Shown: one piece after another, positions 9,082 through 17,438 of the stretch
Position numbering within the stretch: position 1 is the first letter of the stretch
Layout: every line of letters starts with the position of its first letter
Assembly: GCA_010692645.1 (NCBI GenBank)
Contig: JAAHGS010000038.1
Coordinates: 1-50,086 of the forward strand
DNA: 50,086 nucleotides
Direction of reading: 5' to 3'
Origin: Symploca sp. SIO2E9
GTDB taxonomy: Bacteria; Cyanobacteriota; Cyanobacteriia; Cyanobacteriales; Coleofasciculaceae
The notes under the pieces: generated by a model
Told to the model about the DNA's origin: nothing
The model's database searches: none
What the model saw: the letters and a program-made list of their open reading frames with translations, nothing else
Program-made: the position numbers and the translations under genes

Positions 9082-9195
9082 TATAGCAACGGACATATCA
9101 GTTAGGACATTCTATTTTGATTCAAAGGGAGCAGGGAGCAGGGAGCAGGGAGTAGGGAACAAGGAAGTGTCCTAATCATAGTGGCGACGGCTATA
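9082..9195. repeat. MITE-like dispersed element, family B, copy 1
   Basis: A 114-bp unit beginning TATAGC and ending GCTATA, with inner inverted segments TTAGGACA and TGTCCTAA. Between them is a tandem tract of 7-base units GGGAGCA (about 9127-9160). A second, diverged copy is at 30295-30431. Ends with inverted repeats, a variable core and no coding capacity suggest a small non-autonomous element or folded RNA unit. Confidence 0.75.
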
Positions 9196-9240
9196 CTTAT
9201 TACTTATTACTTATTACTTATTACTTATTACTTATTACTT
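9196..9240. repeat. Heptanucleotide tandem repeat (TTATTAC)n
   Basis: About six head-to-tail copies of CTTATTA directly abutting the end of the family B element. The same heptamer, or its complement, recurs at 15092-15137 and 24146-24190. Confidence 0.9.
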
Positions 9241-9335
9241 AAAAAGTATTTATAGCAAACATTTAGGTAATTGAGATAAATTTTCCCCTTTTCCCTAGTT
9301 TTTATCAAAGACACTTTAGTAAGAGGTCTATTGAT

Positions 9336-9376
9336 GTATCTATGTTTACCAAAGTATTATAAAAATATGTTATAAT
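9336..9376 (+). promoter_or_regulatory. NtcA-activated class II promoter of ntcB
   Basis: GTA-TCTATGTT-TAC at 9336-9349 is a full match to the NtcA consensus GTAN8TAC. After 21 bases comes TATAAT at 9371-9376, which fits the TAN3T -10 box at the usual spacing in NtcA-dependent promoters. The start codon of ntcB is 38 bases further on. This predicts induction under ammonium limitation. Confidence 0.85.
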
Positions 9377-9414
9377 GCAGCAGCTTTTTATGAGGCAGTC
9401 AAAGTTGGGTCAAT

Positions 9415-10329
9415 ATGCGATTAGAGCAATTGGAGGCCTTTTTGGCTGTTGCTGAAACGGGGAGCTTTCAGCATGCGGCTCACAAATGCGGTGTAACTCA
9501 ATCGACAATCTCTCGTCAGGTGCAGGCACTAGAAGCTAAGTTAGGTATACCCCTGCTGCATCGAACAGCCAAAGTCAAGTTGACCTTAGGGGGCAATTGT
9601 CTACTCCCCCACGCCCGCAAAATTTGTCAAGAATGGTGCAGTGCTAACCGGGAAATTCACGATTTGTTGGCAGGAAAGCAACCAGAACTTTGTGTTGCAG
9701 TGATTCACTCTGTCTGCGCCTACTATCTACCTCCAGTGTTGCAGCGCTTTACTCGCGACTACCCCCAAGTGCAATTGCGGGTTACAGCCTTGGGAAGTGA
9801 TCGTTCCCTCAAAGTCCTGCGAGATGGGTTGGTGGATGTAGCAATTGTTATGCAAAATCGGTTTCTCACGGCTAGTTCTGAAATGATAGTTGATCATCTC
9901 TATGAGGAGTCTATTGCCGTCTTAGTAGGTGTCGATCACCCCCTTGCTAAGTTAACTACCGTTCCTTGGTCAGAGTTACTCCAATATCCCCAGGTAATGT
10001 TTAAAGACGGTTACGGAATGCAGCGGCTAGTGCAAGAACAGTTTCATAATTTGGGAGTGGAACTTAACGCAGTTTTAGAATTAAATACCCTTGATGCTTT
10101 CCGGGGGACTATTCGCCAAGGGGACTGGGTGGCAATGTTACCTGAATCTGCCCTAGTAGATGCCTATAGCGACCCAACTTTGGCAGTCCGTCCTTTAGGA
10201 GATCCGACTCTGAGAAGGCAGGTAGTGTTGGTTACTACACAAGATAGACTACAAATACCGCCAATTCAGCACTTTCGCCAGCTTGTAGGTGAATTGGTAA
10301 AACCAAAAGCGAATCACCTAGCATCTTAA
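9415..10329 (+). CDS. ntcB: LysR-family transcriptional regulator NtcB-like
   Basis: 304 residues. N-terminal winged helix-turn-helix (1-60: MRLEQLEAFLAVAETGSF, CGVTQSTISRQVQALE) and a periplasmic-binding-protein-like effector domain (about 90-295). The sequence, including PELCVAVIHSVCAYYLPPV, VTALGSDRSLKVLRDGLVD and ELNTLDAFRG, resembles cyanobacterial NtcB, the activator of nitrate assimilation genes that responds to nitrite. The NtcA box and matched -10 box upstream agree, since ntcB is known to be NtcA-controlled. The nitrate operon itself is not in the window. A different LysR role (such as CmpR/RbcR) is less likely because of the promoter. Confidence 0.82.
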   Translation: MRLEQLEAFLAVAETGSFQHAAHKCGVTQSTISRQVQALEAKLGIPLLHRTAKVKLTLGGNCLLPHARKICQEWCSANREIHDLLAGKQPELCVAVIHSVCAYYLPPVLQRFTRDYPQVQLRVTALGSDRSLKVLRDGLVDVAIVMQNRFLTASSEMIVDHLYEESIAVLVGVDHPLAKLTTVPWSELLQYPQVMFKDGYGMQRLVQEQFHNLGVELNAVLELNTLDAFRGTIRQGDWVAMLPESALVDAYSDPTLAVRPLGDPTLRRQVVLVTTQDRLQIPPIQHFRQLVGELVKPKANHLAS

Positions 10330-10492
10330 AAAGAGAGGGGGGGGATGGCTGAAATAACCAAATCCCCTATAGTACTAATGTACGATGCGTAAGTCCTAAA
10401 TTTCATCAATTCCTTAAAATAGCTTCATCGTAGCTAAACCCAAAACGGTTTTCCTCGATTCAGAATGTAATTAAACATGCACCCTGATGATT

Positions 10493-10522
10493 CCCCTCGG
10501 CTTTTTTAGCCGGGGGTTTTTT
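10493..10522 (+). terminator. Rho-independent terminator downstream of ntcB
   Basis: Stem CCCC(T)CGGCT / AGCCGGGG with a loop of T and a following run of six T. It reads as a terminator in the plus direction for ntcB, about 165 bases after its stop, and separates it from the convergent kinase gene. Confidence 0.8.
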
Positions 10523-10546
10523 AAATCTCATCGAGGACTCATTTCT

Positions 10547-11995
10547 CTAATTGCTTGCAAAGGTAACAGTAACAGTCGTACCTTGATTGAGGGTACTCTC
10601 AACCTCAATCTGACCTTGGTGATTCTCAACAATTGCCTTAGCGATCGCTAGCCCTAAGCCGGAAGCTGCTTCTGCTTGATGTTTTCTAGCAGGATCAGCT
10701 CGATAGAAGCGGTCAAAAATGTGTGGTAGTGCCGATTCAGGCATACCAACACCATTATCACGCACTTGCACCCTTACCAAAGAATGAGATTTTCGCCCCC
10801 GGAGGTAGTTGTAACCTTTTAACTGTTGCAATTCTACCTGCACAGATGCCTCCTTTAGTTTCTCTACAGAAGCTGGAGTATACTGCACTGCATTACTGAC
10901 CAAATTAGTAAATAAACGCGCCAGCTGATTCCAATCTCCCTTGATCGTAAAAGCATCTTCTGCTACAGTCAGAGACTCAGTAGAATCTTCACCTCCGATA
11001 CCAAAACCTTCGCCTCCATCAACCCTTTGCTCCCTAATACCCGTGTTCTCCCCATTTCCCCCTCTCCCCCTCTCTCTAGAGGGTGTTTCAACTAAATGCA
11101 GGGATAAGAAAATTCCCTTCTGAAGAGCAATCAACTGCTGCTCTTCAATCACCTCAATGAGCAAAGCATCAAGGTGTACTGGTTGCCACTCCAGCTGCAC
11201 TATGCCACTGTCTACACGGGCTAGAAAGAGTAAGTCATTTACCAAACCTCCCAGCCGCTGAGTTAAACGTTCTAATACCTTCAACTGCTGACGTTGCAGT
11301 TGTGGTTCCCAATCCGGCTCGGCAAGGGCAACCTGCACGTTAGTCTGAATCATCGCAATTGGATTTCTCAATTCATGGGAGGCATCTGCAGTGAACTGCT
11401 TAAGGCGCTGGTAGGACTCCCGCACCGGTTTGATTGCCAGGCCCGAAAGCCACCAACCAATCGCAGCTGTTGACATTACCATTGCAACTATACCGACACT
11501 TAGGTCAACAATTAGCTGTCGGCTGGGCTTAGCTACCTCAAACCAGGGATGGCTAACTCGCAAATAGCCCAAGACATGGCGCTCAATTTGCACCCGCTTG
11601 GTTATTTGACGCAGTAGGTAATTAGAGGATAAATGGACTGTTTCACCGCCAGGATTGAGGTGTACGGGAATAGCAAGGTACTCAGATAAAGTTGACCAGA
11701 GCAACTCGCCAGTTGGGCTAAACCACTCCAAGTCAATATGATCATCTTCTACAGCTTGAGCATTGTTGCGAAAACTGGCTTCAACATTAAGTTGATAGGG
11801 AATGCCAGCAGCTTCTTCTGGTTTAATTACAAGTGAGCGCTCCACCACTTCTGCAACGTGTTTGAGGGTGTCATCAACTCGCTCAATCAAAGTACTGCGG
11901 ACGTACATATAGACGCCAGTAGCAAATAGCAATAACAGTACTGCTGTCACTGCTGTATACCAAAGAGCTAGGCGTCTACGAGTAGCTTGGAACAT
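10547..11995 (-). CDS. Membrane sensor histidine kinase with low-complexity insert
   Basis: 482 residues. Two membrane helices (about 10-32 and 163-186) flank a periplasmic sensor region (about 33-162). HisKA contains the phosphorylated His207 in DASHELRNP. The ATPase domain has the N box NLVSNAVQYTP, DNGVGMP and SGLGLAIAKA. Residues about 303-348 are a Gly/Glu/Arg-rich insert between the dimerisation and ATPase parts, encoded by purine-rich DNA like the minisatellites in this genome (11049-11081). No response regulator gene is adjacent, so it is an orphan kinase. It resembles RppB/NrsS- and ManS-like cyanobacterial metal or redox sensors; I cannot decide among them. Confidence 0.85.
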   Translation of the reverse strand: MFQATRRRLALWYTAVTAVLLLLFATGVYMYVRSTLIERVDDTLKHVAEVVERSLVIKPEEAAGIPYQLNVEASFRNNAQAVEDDHIDLEWFSPTGELLWSTLSEYLAIPVHLNPGGETVHLSSNYLLRQITKRVQIERHVLGYLRVSHPWFEVAKPSRQLIVDLSVGIVAMVMSTAAIGWWLSGLAIKPVRESYQRLKQFTADASHELRNPIAMIQTNVQVALAEPDWEPQLQRQQLKVLERLTQRLGGLVNDLLFLARVDSGIVQLEWQPVHLDALLIEVIEEQQLIALQKGIFLSLHLVETPSRERGRGGNGENTGIREQRVDGGEGFGIGGEDSTESLTVAEDAFTIKGDWNQLARLFTNLVSNAVQYTPASVEKLKEASVQVELQQLKGYNYLRGRKSHSLVRVQVRDNGVGMPESALPHIFDRFYRADPARKHQAEAASGLGLAIAKAIVENHQGQIEVESTLNQGTTVTVTFASN

Positions 11996-12471
11996 CGCAG
12001 TAATTGATAGCTATTTGTAATTCGGTGTAATACATTGAACTCCTGCCCCTTACCTCCGAACCTCTAAAGCTGGATTGATGTACTTTACCAATATGAAAAT
12101 TTCTATAGATAGTGATTTAATATAATAGGGAGATTTAATAGTTATGTAAAGTTTAAATTAAGCTATACTAAAGAGTAATGGTATAACCTACTTGTGTGAA
12201 TTTTTGTATCAAAAAATAATGTTTTTTATAGTTGCGTCGCAGTTCTTATCAGAACGTTGGCTTTCCTCAACTAAAGGTTTAGAATTGCGTCTAACGAAGT
12301 AAATTATAAAGAAAATCTGATCTTCCTAAACCCCCTAGTTAAAGAGTCACTTACGCTTAAGATGCCTGCTAGTCTCCCTCCTGAAAAAGTTAACTAGGGG
12401 TATCTTGGTGGAAGCTGACATTTTGCTCCCTAACATTCATTTTATAAATCACCCCTAAAGGTAAAATACCT
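11996..12471. other. AT-rich spacer with a long inverted repeat before the KaiB-like gene
   Basis: No gene seen. CCCCTAGTTAA (12332-12342) and TTAACTAGGGG (12390-12400) form a perfect 11-bp inverted repeat with a 47-base loop, ending 71 bases before the KaiB-like start. A small hairpin, AGGTA-AAA-TACCT (12459-12471), directly abuts the GTG start codon and could limit its translation. Divergent promoters for the kinase and KaiB-like gene are expected here. Confidence 0.5.
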
Positions 12472-12762
12472 GTGAGTAATATCCTACTAAAACTATTTGT
12501 CGCAGGGCAAACACCAAAATCAGCTCAAGTTATCGCCAATCTGTTTAGGGTTTGTGAAGCCGAGTTTGCTAATCAGTATGAAGTTGAAATTATCGACGTT
12601 TTAGAGCAACCGCAACGGGCAGAGCAAGCTCAAATCTTGGTAACCCCTACTTTGATCAAAGAAATCCCCCTACCCATGCGGCGCTTAATCGGTGATTTCT
12701 CTGATGCAGAAAAGCTACGGGCTGTTCTGAAGATTCAACCAACAACTTCCTTTACTACCTAG
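12472..12762 (+). CDS. KaiB-like thioredoxin-fold protein
   Basis: 96 residues from a GTG start. It aligns over its full length with circadian KaiB: LKLFVAGQTPKSAQVI, YEVEIIDVLEQPQRAEQ, ILVTPTLIKEIPLPMRRLIGDFSD. The C-terminal tail of clock KaiB is absent, and the IGLDL stretch that hosts fold-switch residues in clock KaiB is AVLKI here. No kaiA or kaiC is next to it; instead a REC-PAS-histidine kinase follows 145 bp downstream on the same strand. I infer a KaiB paralogue acting as a partner of a signalling kinase (SasA itself uses a KaiB-like sensory domain), not the core clock gene. Confidence 0.8.
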   Translation: MSNILLKLFVAGQTPKSAQVIANLFRVCEAEFANQYEVEIIDVLEQPQRAEQAQILVTPTLIKEIPLPMRRLIGDFSDAEKLRAVLKIQPTTSFTT

Positions 12763-12907
12763 GGCTTGCTGAATTAATGTAGGCATAAATACGCATCATT
12801 AAATTAATGCTTTAATGCCAAGTGCAGAAAATTCACTGAGGCTAGAAACTGGCTGATTATCTAAGATATTGGGCGATAGGCTTTGCGATCTTAGTTAATC
12901 AGTCAGC

Positions 12908-14506
12908 ATGTCGAGCCAGACTACTAATATTCTTTTAATTGAAGCTAATAAACATAGCGTTTTTCTGCTCAAAACACTACTGACCCAAGCTCATCAGTTT
13001 CCCATGAGTATTGAGCATGTAGAAAGAGCCTCAGAAGGTATGGCCCTTCTTGCACGGGGAGGGATTGATATTGTCCTCTTTGACTTATCCTTACCTGATT
13101 CGGAGGGACTAGACACATTTAAACAAATTTATGCCCATTTTCCAGAAGTGCCGATAATGATTCTGAGTGAGATAGCAGATGAAGAAATTGCAGCGGTAGC
13201 AGTACACTCAGGGGCACAAGACTACCTCGTGAAGGGACAATTCGACAACGACTTGTTGTTACGAGCTATTCGCTACTCGATTGAGCGACATAGTCTGCAA
13301 TTGAGCCTGAAACAACAGACTCAATTCCTACAGACAAGGGAACAACAACTGCACCGACTCATTACCAAGAATGCTGATGGCATGTTGATTGTCAACGATG
13401 AGGGCGTGATTGTGTTTGCCAACCCGGCAGCAGAATCCCTCTTTGGTTGCAAGGCAGGGAAACTAAAGGGAGTAACCCTTGGTCATCCCTTGGTAGTCGG
13501 GGAAAGTACAGAAATAGAAATTATATATAAATTTAGGGAAACTATCACTGCTGAGATGCGGGTAGTAGAGGTGGAATGGGATAGTCAGATAGCTTATCTG
13601 GCTTCACTCAGAGATATCAGCCTTCGCAAGCAAGTAGAAGTAGCTCTCAAGCAAATGAATCATGTTCTAGAAACTAGGGTTTCAGAACGCACTACAGAAC
13701 TAGAACAAGCAAACCAGCAGCTACAAGAAATGCAAGTCCGGCTTAGCCAAGCTCTTACTCAAGAAAAAGAACTCAGTGCTTTCAAATCCAGGATTATCAG
13801 TAGGATATCTCATGAGTACCGTACACCATTGACAACAATTGCCCTATCTGCGGAAATGCTCTCAGAATACCGCCATCAATGGGATGATTCCAGGCAAATT
13901 AAGCATTTTGGGCAAATCAAATCAATGATTCAACGCCTGACAGCCTTAGTTGATGATGCGCTACTGATTAACCAAGCTGAATCGGGAGAGCTAGAGTTCA
14001 AACTCGAACCTATTGAATTAGTAAGCTTTTGTCGCGAATTAATCAGTGAGCTGCAATTTCAAATTAAGACTCCACATCAACTACTCTTTAGCATTAGCAA
14101 TGTTAACTCTGAAGCTTCTACAATAGGTAAATTCGATGCCAAATTGCTTCGGCAAATCCTCTCCAATCTCCTTTCCAACGCCATCAAATATTCTCCCCAC
14201 GGTGGCAAAGTGCAATTTAGACTGATCTGCGAAGTAGACCAAGTAATTTTTAAGGTACAGGATCAAGGCATTGGCATCCCTACTCAAGACCAAGATAAAT
14301 TGTTTGAGGCTTTTTATCGAGGCAGTAATATCAAAGAAATTGGTGGAACTGGTCTAGGATTAGCAATTACTAAAAAATGTGTAGAATTCCACAATGGTCA
14401 AATTGAGGTTGAGAGTTCCGTTAATGTTGGTACTACGGTTTCGGTTAAATTACCATTAGAGGGAGAGTTGGCAGTAGCAAATACAATCCGTTTGAAACAA
14501 CAATAA
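12908..14506 (+). CDS. Receiver-PAS-histidine kinase (REC-PAS-HisKA-HATPase)
   Basis: 532 residues, soluble. Receiver at about 7-125 with phosphoacceptor Asp59 (VLFDLSLPD) and Lys109; its acidic pocket reads LIEANK, lacking one of the usual two acids. PAS domain at about 148-245, a coiled coil at about 245-292, HisKA with His302 (RISHEYRTPLTT), and HATPase with NLLSNAIKYSP, DQGIGIP and GGTGLGLAITKK. The N-terminal receiver suggests it is itself an output target within a phosphorelay. The KaiB-like gene upstream is the likely functional neighbour. Cognate response regulator unknown. Confidence 0.88.
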   Translation: MSSQTTNILLIEANKHSVFLLKTLLTQAHQFPMSIEHVERASEGMALLARGGIDIVLFDLSLPDSEGLDTFKQIYAHFPEVPIMILSEIADEEIAAVAVHSGAQDYLVKGQFDNDLLLRAIRYSIERHSLQLSLKQQTQFLQTREQQLHRLITKNADGMLIVNDEGVIVFANPAAESLFGCKAGKLKGVTLGHPLVVGESTEIEIIYKFRETITAEMRVVEVEWDSQIAYLASLRDISLRKQVEVALKQMNHVLETRVSERTTELEQANQQLQEMQVRLSQALTQEKELSAFKSRIISRISHEYRTPLTTIALSAEMLSEYRHQWDDSRQIKHFGQIKSMIQRLTALVDDALLINQAESGELEFKLEPIELVSFCRELISELQFQIKTPHQLLFSISNVNSEASTIGKFDAKLLRQILSNLLSNAIKYSPHGGKVQFRLICEVDQVIFKVQDQGIGIPTQDQDKLFEAFYRGSNIKEIGGTGLGLAITKKCVEFHNGQIEVESSVNVGTTVSVKLPLEGELAVANTIRLKQQ

Positions 14507-14796
14507 TTACAATTGGCAGAATTTACACTAAAGACAAGCCAAGTACAAGTCACTTCAGTTCCTTTACTCCCTTCAGACTGAGGGCATGCTTTCCAGCGTG
14601 GGACGAGTACAGGAGGAATTTTAAGTGGTGCGTTGATTTTCCTGAGGTTATTATAAGCTGCATTAAGACTTTGGGATAGAAATTTTTGGCAACAGGCACA
14701 GGGGCACCATCTAGCTGCCGCTTCCTCATATCTCAAACTTTAAACAAAATTTATCTAAAAAGAGCATGCATACTCTTGCCGTTTTTAAAATCATTG
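14507..14796. other. Spacer upstream of hli
   Basis: No supported gene. A minus-strand frame (about 14510-14736) includes a Cys-rich CPCACC stretch followed by SLNAAYNNLRK, faintly like the zinc-ribbon end of a TnpB protein, but no complete domain is present. Confidence 0.4.
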
Positions 14797-14812
14797 GTTA
14801 CATTAATTTACA
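14797..14812 (+). promoter_or_regulatory. HLR1 element (RpaB-binding) in the hli promoter
   Basis: GTTACATTAATTTACA matches the high-light regulatory 1 consensus, two (G/T)TTACA(T/A)(T/A) units at a ten-base period. It lies 36 bases before the Hli start codon. RpaB binding at HLR1 is established for high-light genes such as hli and psbA, so high-light control is predicted. Confidence 0.85.
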
Positions 14813-14848
14813 TAGCAGTCATGAAATATTACTAGCGGAGCGATAACC

Positions 14849-14992
14849 ATGGAAGGTCAAGAGCCAAAATTTGGATTCACATCATTCGCTGAAAGCGTGA
14901 ATGGTCGTCTGGCAATGATTGGATTTATTGCTGCTGTATTAACTGAATACGTAACTGGTCAGGGTGTCTTGCACTACTGGGGTCTGATGTAG
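14849..14992 (+). CDS. hli: High-light-inducible protein (Hli/SCP, one-helix chlorophyll a/b-binding-like)
   Basis: A 47-residue peptide. It has the chlorophyll-binding helix signature ESVNGRLAMIGF (residues 15-26), continued by the hydrophobic helix IAAVLTEYVTGQGVLHYWG. Single-helix Hli proteins bind chlorophyll and carotenoid in the thylakoid membrane and quench excess energy during photosystem II assembly and high light. GGAG lies about nine bases before the ATG, an HLR1 site lies upstream, and a terminator follows, so this is a complete monocistronic unit. The particular Hli paralogue cannot be named from sequence. Confidence 0.93.
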   Translation: MEGQEPKFGFTSFAESVNGRLAMIGFIAAVLTEYVTGQGVLHYWGLM

Positions 14993-15031
14993 TTATCCCC
15001 TTAAGTCAAGTTTCTCAATCTCAACAATTAA

Positions 15032-15065
15032 GCTGGGTGTTCTTAGTTAGAACCCCAGCCTTTTT
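15032..15065 (+). terminator. Rho-independent terminator of hli
   Basis: Stem GCTGGG(T)GTTC / GAACCCCAGC, seven-base loop, then a run of T, 40 bases after the hli stop codon. Confidence 0.9.
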
Positions 15066-15091
15066 ATATCGATCTTTTGATCGTCTGACTT

Positions 15092-15127
15092 TAAGTAATA
15101 AGTGACAACAAAAGCACTTATTACTTA
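15092..15127. repeat. Inverted heptamer-repeat hairpin
   Basis: TAAGTAATAAGTG (15092-15104) is a perfect inverted repeat of CACTTATTACTTA (15115-15127). The arms are TTATTAC heptamers in opposite orientation. It lies between hli and the 3' end of sigA and continues as a short direct tract to about 15137. Confidence 0.75.
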
Positions 15128-15266
15128 TTACTTGTTACTTCTTCTTTAAAAAGACAAGGCAATAGAAACCCAGTATTTTGGTAAGATGATCAGTAGCAGC
15201 AACCACAGCGCTGCTCCCATTGACCACCAAATACTCCAGCCAAGAAGGCAAATCGAGAGGAAACTT

Positions 15267-16388
15267 CTAACGGATGTATTCCTTGAGAATGCTGTTACGA
15301 TTGGGGTGGCGCAGCTTGCGTAGGGCTTTGGCTTCAATTTGCCTAATTCGTTCGCGAGTTACGTTAAAGATTTGACCAATTTCTTCTAGGGTTTTCATGC
15401 GCCCGTCATCTAAACCATAGCGTAGCCGGAGAACATCACGCTCACGAGGACTAAGTGTGTCAAGGACACTTTCTAAGTCTTCCCGGAGCAGATTTTTGGA
15501 AACTTGATCTTCTGGGGTTTCGCCATCGGCTTCAATGAAATCTCCAAGGCGGGAGTCCTCTTCTTTACCAATGGGCGTTTCCAGGGAGATAGGAAGTTGG
15601 GCAGATTTGGCGATGAATCGTAGCTTCTCGATGGTCATTTCCATACGGTCAGCAATTTCCTCTTCTGTGGGTTTACGGCCCATTTCCTGGGAAAGAATTT
15701 TGGTGGTTTTTTTGATCCGCGAGATCGTTTCGTACAGGTGTACAGGCAGGCGAATTGTGCGAGACTGGTCAGCAATTGCACGGGTAATTGCCTGCCGAAT
15801 CCACCAGGTTGCATAGGTGGAAAATTTGTAACCTTTCTCGTGATCAAACTTTTCTGCTGCCCGAATCAAACCTAGAGAGCCTTCTTGAATCAGGTCTTGG
15901 AAAGATAACCCACGATTCATATATTTCTTGGCAATAGAGACGACTAGACGCAGATTGGACTGCACCATCTTATCCTTAGCCCGCCGACCTAGGTAGAGAC
16001 GATATTGAAATGCCGGCAGTGGCATATTCACTTCGCTAGCCCATTCACTATCTTGTGGCTCTCGCTCTAAGTCAACAAACAAGCGTTCTCGCACCCGTTC
16101 CAGTTCTAATAAGTCAGCAATTTTACGAGCAAGTTCGATTTCTTCATCTGCCCGTAACAGCCTGATTCTTCCAATTTCTTGGAGGTAGAGGCGAATTGAA
16201 TCTTCTGTATAGTGCTTTTTCTTTGCCTGTGTTCGACGGCGGTTAGAGCGCACCTTACCAGGCTTCCCGTCAATATCTTCAGCTTGAGCTTCTCCTACAT
16301 CTTCACGGGTTGCGTCATCCTCGAACAAAACGTCCAAACCGTTATCAGGCTCGATGATAGTTGCGAGATCTAAATTTGCCTGGGTCAT
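15267..16388 (-). CDS. rpoD: Principal RNA polymerase sigma factor SigA (RpoD, group 1)
   Basis: 373 residues. Region 1.2 ([13 protein letters not shown]), region 2 ([40 protein letters not shown]), region 3 and region 4 ([20 protein letters not shown]) are complete. The C-terminal NSILKEYIR and the basic and acidic N-terminus fit the essential group 1 factor of cyanobacteria rather than group 2 (SigB-E). It directs core polymerase to -10/-35 promoters of housekeeping genes. It is monocistronic with a very long upstream spacer. Confidence 0.93.
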   Translation of the reverse strand: MTQANLDLATIIEPDNGLDVLFEDDATREDVGEAQAEDIDGKPGKVRSNRRRTQAKKKHYTEDSIRLYLQEIGRIRLLRADEEIELARKIADLLELERVRERLFVDLEREPQDSEWASEVNMPLPAFQYRLYLGRRAKDKMVQSNLRLVVSIAKKYMNRGLSFQDLIQEGSLGLIRAAEKFDHEKGYKFSTYATWWIRQAITRAIADQSRTIRLPVHLYETISRIKKTTKILSQEMGRKPTEEEIADRMEMTIEKLRFIAKSAQLPISLETPIGKEEDSRLGDFIEADGETPEDQVSKNLLREDLESVLDTLSPRERDVLRLRYGLDDGRMKTLEEIGQIFNVTRERIRQIEAKALRKLRHPNRNSILKEYIR

Positions 16389-17438
16389 GCCTTTTTCCTC
16401 ATGCTCCTTCAGTTAAAGACCAGATAGATGGTGTTTTGTTGAACTACCTAAGATAGCAAAACCATTGATTAACCTTTGCTTTCTAAGGTTTATTTAATAG
16501 CTGAGTCAGAGAAATAATTCTGAAATTAACTTCTTCAAACTCAAGTTTGTTGCAGCTAATGCGCTTAAGTAGGAATTTTAAGGCTAGTTTTTCTTGAGAC
16601 TTTTTGATTTTAGCCTTAATTATCCAAAATGAACGCTTTTTTTGATTACCATCTGGTGATGGTGAATTTAGCTGAGCAATATCTTTTACTCGGAAATGTC
16701 AATGGAATTAATATACCCATGATAAGAGCCCTTGGTTCGAGTTACCTCCTCAAGTGAGCTGCTGGTAGCCGAAGTTTATCCTGCTTCGCGATGTCTCGAT
16801 AGCCCCAGCCTTTGCCTAGCAGTTAATGCTCAAGCTGTTGCTGATCTCTGAATGTCTTACTGCTCAATTTTTGGATAATTGTTGCAGTCTAGAAATTTGA
16901 GCGATTTCCCCTGTGTCGGTTCAATCTTTCCTAAATTTACTCCATAGTTTCAATTTCGAACCGATTAATCTTGAACAAATACTTGAAATACACTCAGCCA
17001 TTTTAGTGAATTTAGCTTACAGATAACAGTCATGGTGCCTGAATCATTCATTAGCTGACTTTGCCTGTATTAGTACATTTGTCCTGTCAGTTTACTCACA
17101 TCCTCCAATAATTAAGATAGTAAAGTTCTGCTGCCTAAGAACAATTTTCTACAGCAAGAGGGAAGAGATGGTTTGGAGAACACAGTAATTGCGTATGACA
17201 TTTGTAAAACGCTTGTAAAACAATTGTTCTAACACACAAATCTTCAAAGTGTGGAGGGGGTATTGGTTAAGAAAGCTAAAGCTGTTGATGAAATGCCTAT
17301 CACTAGGAGATCATAGACAATTACAAAAAATAACCAAAGTATTGACGATAGGCTTAGGAACACCTCCTTAGTCAACAGGTTACGAAGGGAAGATCCTCTT
17401 CCTCTCAAGATATCTAAAGATATCCTGAAATGTTGCGC
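16389..17438. other. Spacer of about 1 kb upstream of sigA, no gene
   Basis: No credible coding frame; the longest readable stretch is about 38 codons without a canonical start near 16730-16855. Small features: palindrome ACCATCTGGTGATGGT at about 16650, a direct repeat TTGTAAAAC twice at about 17201-17223, and GATATCTAAAGATATC at about 17409 after the deacetylase gene. Its length suggests a long 5' leader or several promoters for sigA. Confidence 0.5.

Larger units (their letters stand above)
9011..9335. other. Spacer between ClC gene and ntcB, occupied by repeats
   Basis: No gene. It holds an inverted-ended repeat element (9082-9195) and a TTATTAC heptamer tract (9196-9240); the remainder is AT-rich DNA before the ntcB promoter. 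Confidence 0.7.

Noticed and set aside
14510-14736. Minus-strand Cys-rich frame (CPCACC) upstream of hli, possible tnpB zinc ribbon
   Set aside because: Only one Cys cluster, no second knuckle or RuvC motif; too weak to call.
15146-15266. Hydrophobic minus-strand frame downstream of sigA
   Set aside because: Could encode a membrane helix but overlaps the end of sigA, has no start with a ribosome-binding site and no known homologue pattern.
16730-16760. GGTTCGAGT T-arm-like string upstream of sigA
   Set aside because: No acceptor stem, D-arm or anticodon arm could be built around it; not a tRNA.
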